A stretch of 64,000 bases of DNA, taken from Clostridium cibarium. GTDB taxonomy: Bacteria; Bacillota; Clostridia; Clostridiales; Clostridiaceae. Shown one piece after another: positions 61,801 to 64,000 of this stretch (position 1 is the first letter of the stretch; each line of letters opens with the position of its first letter). Location of the stretch: NCBI RefSeq assembly GCF_014836335.1, contig NZ_JACSRA010000002.1, positions 124,001 to 188,000 on the forward strand, read 5' to 3'. The translations under genes and the position numbers were made by a program. The notes under the pieces were generated by a model. That model did not search any database. It was not told where the DNA came from and saw only the letters and a program-made list of their open reading frames with translations.

Positions 61801-63899
61801 GTTGGATTTGGACAATCTTTTCCTGGCTCTACCTTTACATTTTCAAATTTAGTTGTATCATATTGTAAACGGAAGTTGTATCCATATACTGCCTTATCTT
61901 TTTCAATTCCCTTTACTGTTACTGGTACTACTACAGTATCTCCAGGTTTACCATTAACATCTCCTACTTTTACATCTAGAAGATCACCTACTACATTAAT
62001 TATTAGTGTTGGATCATTTCCACTATCAAAGTCAAATACAAGAGTTATTTGTCCGTTAACGAATTGACTTAAGTAATCTTTACTTAATACTACTTTTCCA
62101 TTAACTATTGTATAGTCTTTTCCTTCTACTAAAACTTGATCTCCATTTTTTATTGCTTTAAGAGTATTTCCATTGTATTCTATTCCTACTGTAATATCTG
62201 CTGGACTTACTCTATTAAAATCAGCTTGTTCCTTATCTAAAATAGAACTTATATCTCCAGTAACATTTAAAGTTAATGTTGGATCATTTCCATCATCAAA
62301 ATCAAATGTAAGAACCACTTGTCCTTTTGGTAATTTAGCTAAGTAGCTCTTGCTTAATACTACTTTTCCGCCAACTATTGTATAATCTTTTCCTTTTTCT
62401 AAAACTTTATCTCCATTTTTAACTGCAAGAAGTTCATTTCCGTTATATTGTACATCTACTGTAATATCCTTTGGATTTGTTCTGTCTACATCAGCTGTAG
62501 TTGGAGTAATTACTGAATCTACTATATGTGTTTTAATAACTGTTACTTTTAAGTCAGCATCATTACCTTGGTTAAAGTCAAATGTGATAACTGCATCTCC
62601 TTTTGGTAAAGTCTTTAAGAAGTCTTTGCTTAATACTACACCATCAGCAGTTACTGTATAATCCTGTCCTTCTTTTAACACTTTATCTTTATATTTTATT
62701 GCAGTAAGAGTGTTACGATTATATTCTATATTTACTGGTATATCAGTTGGTACATTTTTATCTTCTGTAGCAACCTTTGGATCTATTACTGAATCTATTA
62801 TTGGAATTGGACCTTGTCCAAATATTACTTTTCCATCCACTTCAGCGACAACATTTTGCCATGCTGCTGCTCCATTTGCATTGAATGAGAAGTCGTTTGA
62901 TTGATCAAAATTACTCCAATTTTCTTTAGAAATTCTTGTTTGAACAACCATTTCTTGTCCTGGTTCAAGTGTTCCAGCCGCATCATCAAATCCAATTTCT
63001 AAATAAGTATTTGTAGTAGTACTACCATCCGCTGCTGCAAACGGATTAATTGTTCCTTTTACATTACCTGTTAATCCTCTATAACCTCCAGTTGTTACTG
63101 CTGCATAATCACAGAAGAAGTTTTCCTTTTCATCTCCATCAGAATTATAAAAATACTTTAATTTTAAATCTGATAACTTTACTGCTTTATCAGAAGAATT
63201 TTTCACCTTAAATGTAGGATTTAAAGTATTTGTAGAAGTTGCTGTAGTACCATTAATTGTATCTACTGTAACATTACCAGTTGGAGTTCTAGATTGATCT
63301 GGATCTTGTGCTGGATCTTGTGCTACATCTTTACTTGGAATTACTCCACTAACTTGTTGATCATTTACAAATACTACTGTCTTATCTGTGCTAGTATAAC
63401 TAGTAGCTGAATTGAATGAGTAGTCATTGCTTTGATTCAAGTTTGACCAATCTTCCTTAGCAAATCTTCCTTGTATTTCAACAACTCCCCCAGCTGCTAA
63501 TTTACCTGCTTCACTACCAAATGAAATTTCAAGGTAATGATCAGCACCTTCTTTAGGTTGATCCATCTTTACAAAGCTTCCTGATACATTACTTGTAATT
63601 CCAGTATAATTGTATCCTTCTATCTTTGAAGCACTATCACAATAAAAATTCTCTGCTTTTTCGCCATCTATTGTATAGTAATATCTTATCTTTACTTGTG
63701 AAAGATCTACATCTTCACTTCCTGTATTAGTAATCTTATACTTTGTTGCTACTCCATTTGTAGTCTCTGAAGTATTAGTATTAAACATTTGTACATCAAC
63801 ATTATTGCCTTCTTTGGCATATGTTGGATAACATTGCATTGTTATCGATGCAGATAGCAATGCTGCAGTAATAAGTGAGCAAACTTTTAATCTTTTCAT
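58815..63899 (-). CDS. Primary cellulosome scaffoldin
   Basis: A 1694-residue secreted scaffoldin. In order: signal peptide 1-28; CBM3 33-187; Asp/Gln/Pro linker ~190-208; second CBM3 209-363; three X2 modules (368-457, 462-548, 552-639); cohesin 641-786; two X2 (792-880, 882-970); cohesin 972-1117; X2 1124-1213; cohesin 1215-1360; two X2 (1367-1457, 1461-1550); divergent cohesin 1556-1694. It binds dockerin enzymes and cellulose outside the cell. No dockerin, sortase motif or SLH domain is seen, so X2 modules may hold it to the wall. GGAGGGGAAATATAA precedes the ATG. It corresponds to the CipA/CbpA/CipC role. Confidence 0.95.
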   Translation of the reverse strand: MKRLKVCSLITAALLSASITMQCYPTYAKEGNNVDVQMFNTNTSETTNGVATKYKITNTGSEDVDLSQVKIRYYYTIDGEKAENFYCDSASKIEGYNYTGITSNVSGSFVKMDQPKEGADHYLEISFGSEAGKLAAGGVVEIQGRFAKEDWSNLNQSNDYSFNSATSYTSTDKTVVFVNDQQVSGVIPSKDVAQDPAQDPDQSRTPTGNVTVDTINGTTATSTNTLNPTFKVKNSSDKAVKLSDLKLKYFYNSDGDEKENFFCDYAAVTTGGYRGLTGNVKGTINPFAAADGSTTTNTYLEIGFDDAAGTLEPGQEMVVQTRISKENWSNFDQSNDFSFNANGAAAWQNVVAEVDGKVIFGQGPIPIIDSVIDPKVATEDKNVPTDIPVNIEYNRNTLTAIKYKDKVLKEGQDYTVTADGVVLSKDFLKTLPKGDAVITFDFNQGNDADLKVTVIKTHIVDSVITPTTADVDRTNPKDITVDVQYNGNELLAVKNGDKVLEKGKDYTIVGGKVVLSKSYLAKLPKGQVVLTFDFDDGNDPTLTLNVTGDISSILDKEQADFNRVSPADITVGIEYNGNTLKAIKNGDQVLVEGKDYTIVNGKVVLSKDYLSQFVNGQITLVFDFDSGNDPTLIINVVGDLLDVKVGDVNGKPGDTVVVPVTVKGIEKDKAVYGYNFRLQYDTTKFENVKVEPGKDCPNPTSTFHGSILPGGIVKVLYMNSTSNDDPSESIGQDGVLCNVTMTIKDTAARGASPVTFATKGTFQYMPKDAQKSKPYKVNFADGSVFVERDIVDSKINPVSIDVDRATVKDTTIKVEYNGNILKAVKNGDKVLVEGKDYTIVDGNVVLSKDYLAQLPDGQSTITIDMDAGNDPILTVNVSGHLSSVLDKSQADFDKTNPADITVGIDYKGNTLKAIKNGDKVLVEGKDYTIVNGKVVLSKDYLSQFVNGQITLVFDFDNGNDPTLVIDVVGDLLDVKVGEVTGNPGDTVVVPVTVKGIQKDKGVYGYNFRLQYDTTKFENVKVEPGKDCPNPTSTFHGSILPGGIVKVLYMNSTSNDDPAESIGQDGVLCNVTMTIKDTASKGVSPVTFATKGTFQYMPKDAQKSKPYKVNFADGSVNIGGQPPVSKDAKLKETEVNFDQTNPADITVGVEYNGNTLKAIKNGNKVLVEGKDYTIVNGQVVLSKDYLSQFTGQITLVFDFDNGNDPTLIINVVGDLLDVKVADVNGNPGDTVVVPVTVKGIEKDKAVYGYNFRLQYDTTKFENVKVEPATNCPNPTSTFHGSILPGGIVKVLYMNSTSNDDPTESIGQDGVLCNITMTIKDTASKGTSPITFATKGTFQYMPTGAEKSKPYKVNFADGSVNIGGQPPVSKDAKLKETEVNFDQTKPADISVGIEYNNNTLKTITNGSSTLVKGEDYTEGSNGVVLSKTYLSKLPLGQTTLKFTFSNGSSETLTVKVSKTEVVVDSKLANTKVEFDQSKPADISVGIEYNGNTIEAIKNGDTTLVKGQDYTEGSNGIVLSKTYLGKLPLGQATLNFVFNHGNAQSLIVNVIKTDVPVTTPLIKTDAVNVKVGETFNVPVLIKNIPTGGILSASLNLNYDTSVLECTGYEFGSIIPSKGDADGNIIPASKFIGIGYMPIGKANAEIKEEGVFVTLKFKVKDTAAKGETAITEFRKTTLLDTNKKRVPVTVQFGKININ
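59820..61979 (-). repeat. Three near-identical type I cohesin repeats inside the scaffoldin
   Basis: Cohesin-coding units lie at 61542-61979, 60549-60986 and 59820-60257. The first two differ at about nine of ~145 residues. X2-coding DNA next to them is similarly repetitive (VEGKDYTIVNGKVVLSKDYLSQF recurs in parts). Such high similarity suggests recent duplication or gene conversion. Confidence 0.9.
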
Positions 63900-63941
63900 T
63901 TATATTTCCCCTCCCAAAATTTGAAAAAATCTATATTAAAC

Positions 63942-63971
63942 ATATAGTGATTTTTTTACATTTCACTATAT
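63942..63971. promoter_or_regulatory. Inverted repeat upstream of the scaffoldin gene
   Basis: A 9-bp perfect inverted repeat ATATAGTGA/TCACTATAT with a 12-bp spacer lies 43-72 bp upstream of the scaffoldin ATG. It could be an operator or a 5' leader hairpin; the promoter itself is probably beyond the right edge. Confidence 0.5.
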
Positions 63972-64000
63972 TATTTAAAACCTTTATATCTTCCATTCCA

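Noticed and set aside
59851-62067. Several long open frames on the plus strand opposite the scaffoldin gene (for example 59851-60351 and 61606-62067)
   Set aside because: They are near-copies of each other because they are antisense to the cohesin repeats, have no convincing ribosome sites and no family resemblance.

Overview
The window is a low-GC Firmicute chromosome segment, most likely from a mesophilic, spore-forming, cellulosome-producing Clostridium (sensu stricto). The evidence is AT-rich DNA with strong purine-rich ribosome binding sites, a small acid-soluble spore protein, a valS T-box, Agr-type peptide signalling, a Tad/Flp pilus locus, and a scaffoldin followed by dockerin-bearing glycoside hydrolases. 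I cannot name the species from sequence alone. No rRNA, tRNA, CRISPR array, insertion sequence or prophage was seen, and no clear pseudogene.

Layout. (1) 1-6091: the 5' part of an HD-domain gene that runs off the left edge, then an oligopeptide ABC importer operon oppBCDFA (minus strand). (2) 6420-9282: a compact agrBDCA-type quorum-sensing operon (agr1, minus strand), including a 51-residue AgrD. (3) 9582-19706: housekeeping genes: Hsp33, a methyltransferase, a spore protein, the lysine/diaminopimelate genes dapA-dapB-dapH behind a possibly structured leader, an SSB-like protein, a polysaccharide deacetylase, a DUF4364 protein, a beta-propeller protein, a TSCPD protein and FolC. (4) 19809-35541: a Tad (type IVc) pilus locus on the minus strand in two transcription blocks. 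The FHA protein, TadZ, TadA, TadB and TadC form the assembly machine. The Flp pilin, two TadE-like proteins, a TadG-like protein, four tandem near-identical lipoproteins, a tiny lipoprotein, two prepilin peptidases and a membrane protein form the second block. (5) 35677-40815: a NatAB-like ABC exporter and valS with its T-box. (6) 40887-63899: the cellulosome region, split by a second quorum-sensing locus.

Cellulosome region. The scaffoldin gene (58815-63899) encodes two CBM3 modules, eight X2 modules, three almost identical cohesins and one divergent C-terminal cohesin. Downstream on the same strand come GH9-CBM3c, a GH44-GH5 double enzyme, GH9, GH48 and CBM4-Ig-GH9, each ending in a type I dockerin. 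A sixth dockerin enzyme (GH5) lies beyond the signalling locus. The enzymes should bind the scaffoldin through dockerin-cohesin pairs while the CBM3 modules hold the complex on cellulose.

The most unusual part is 42488-46657. Inserted between the GH5 gene and the rest of the cellulosome cluster is an agr2 locus: a CPBP protease, AgrB, a LytTR response regulator, a stand-alone AgrC-like membrane sensor without kinase domain, and a full AgrC kinase. Its 47-residue AgrD precursor is encoded convergently, directly downstream of the last cellulase gene. The physical arrangement suggests, but does not prove, peptide-based population-density control of cellulosome production.
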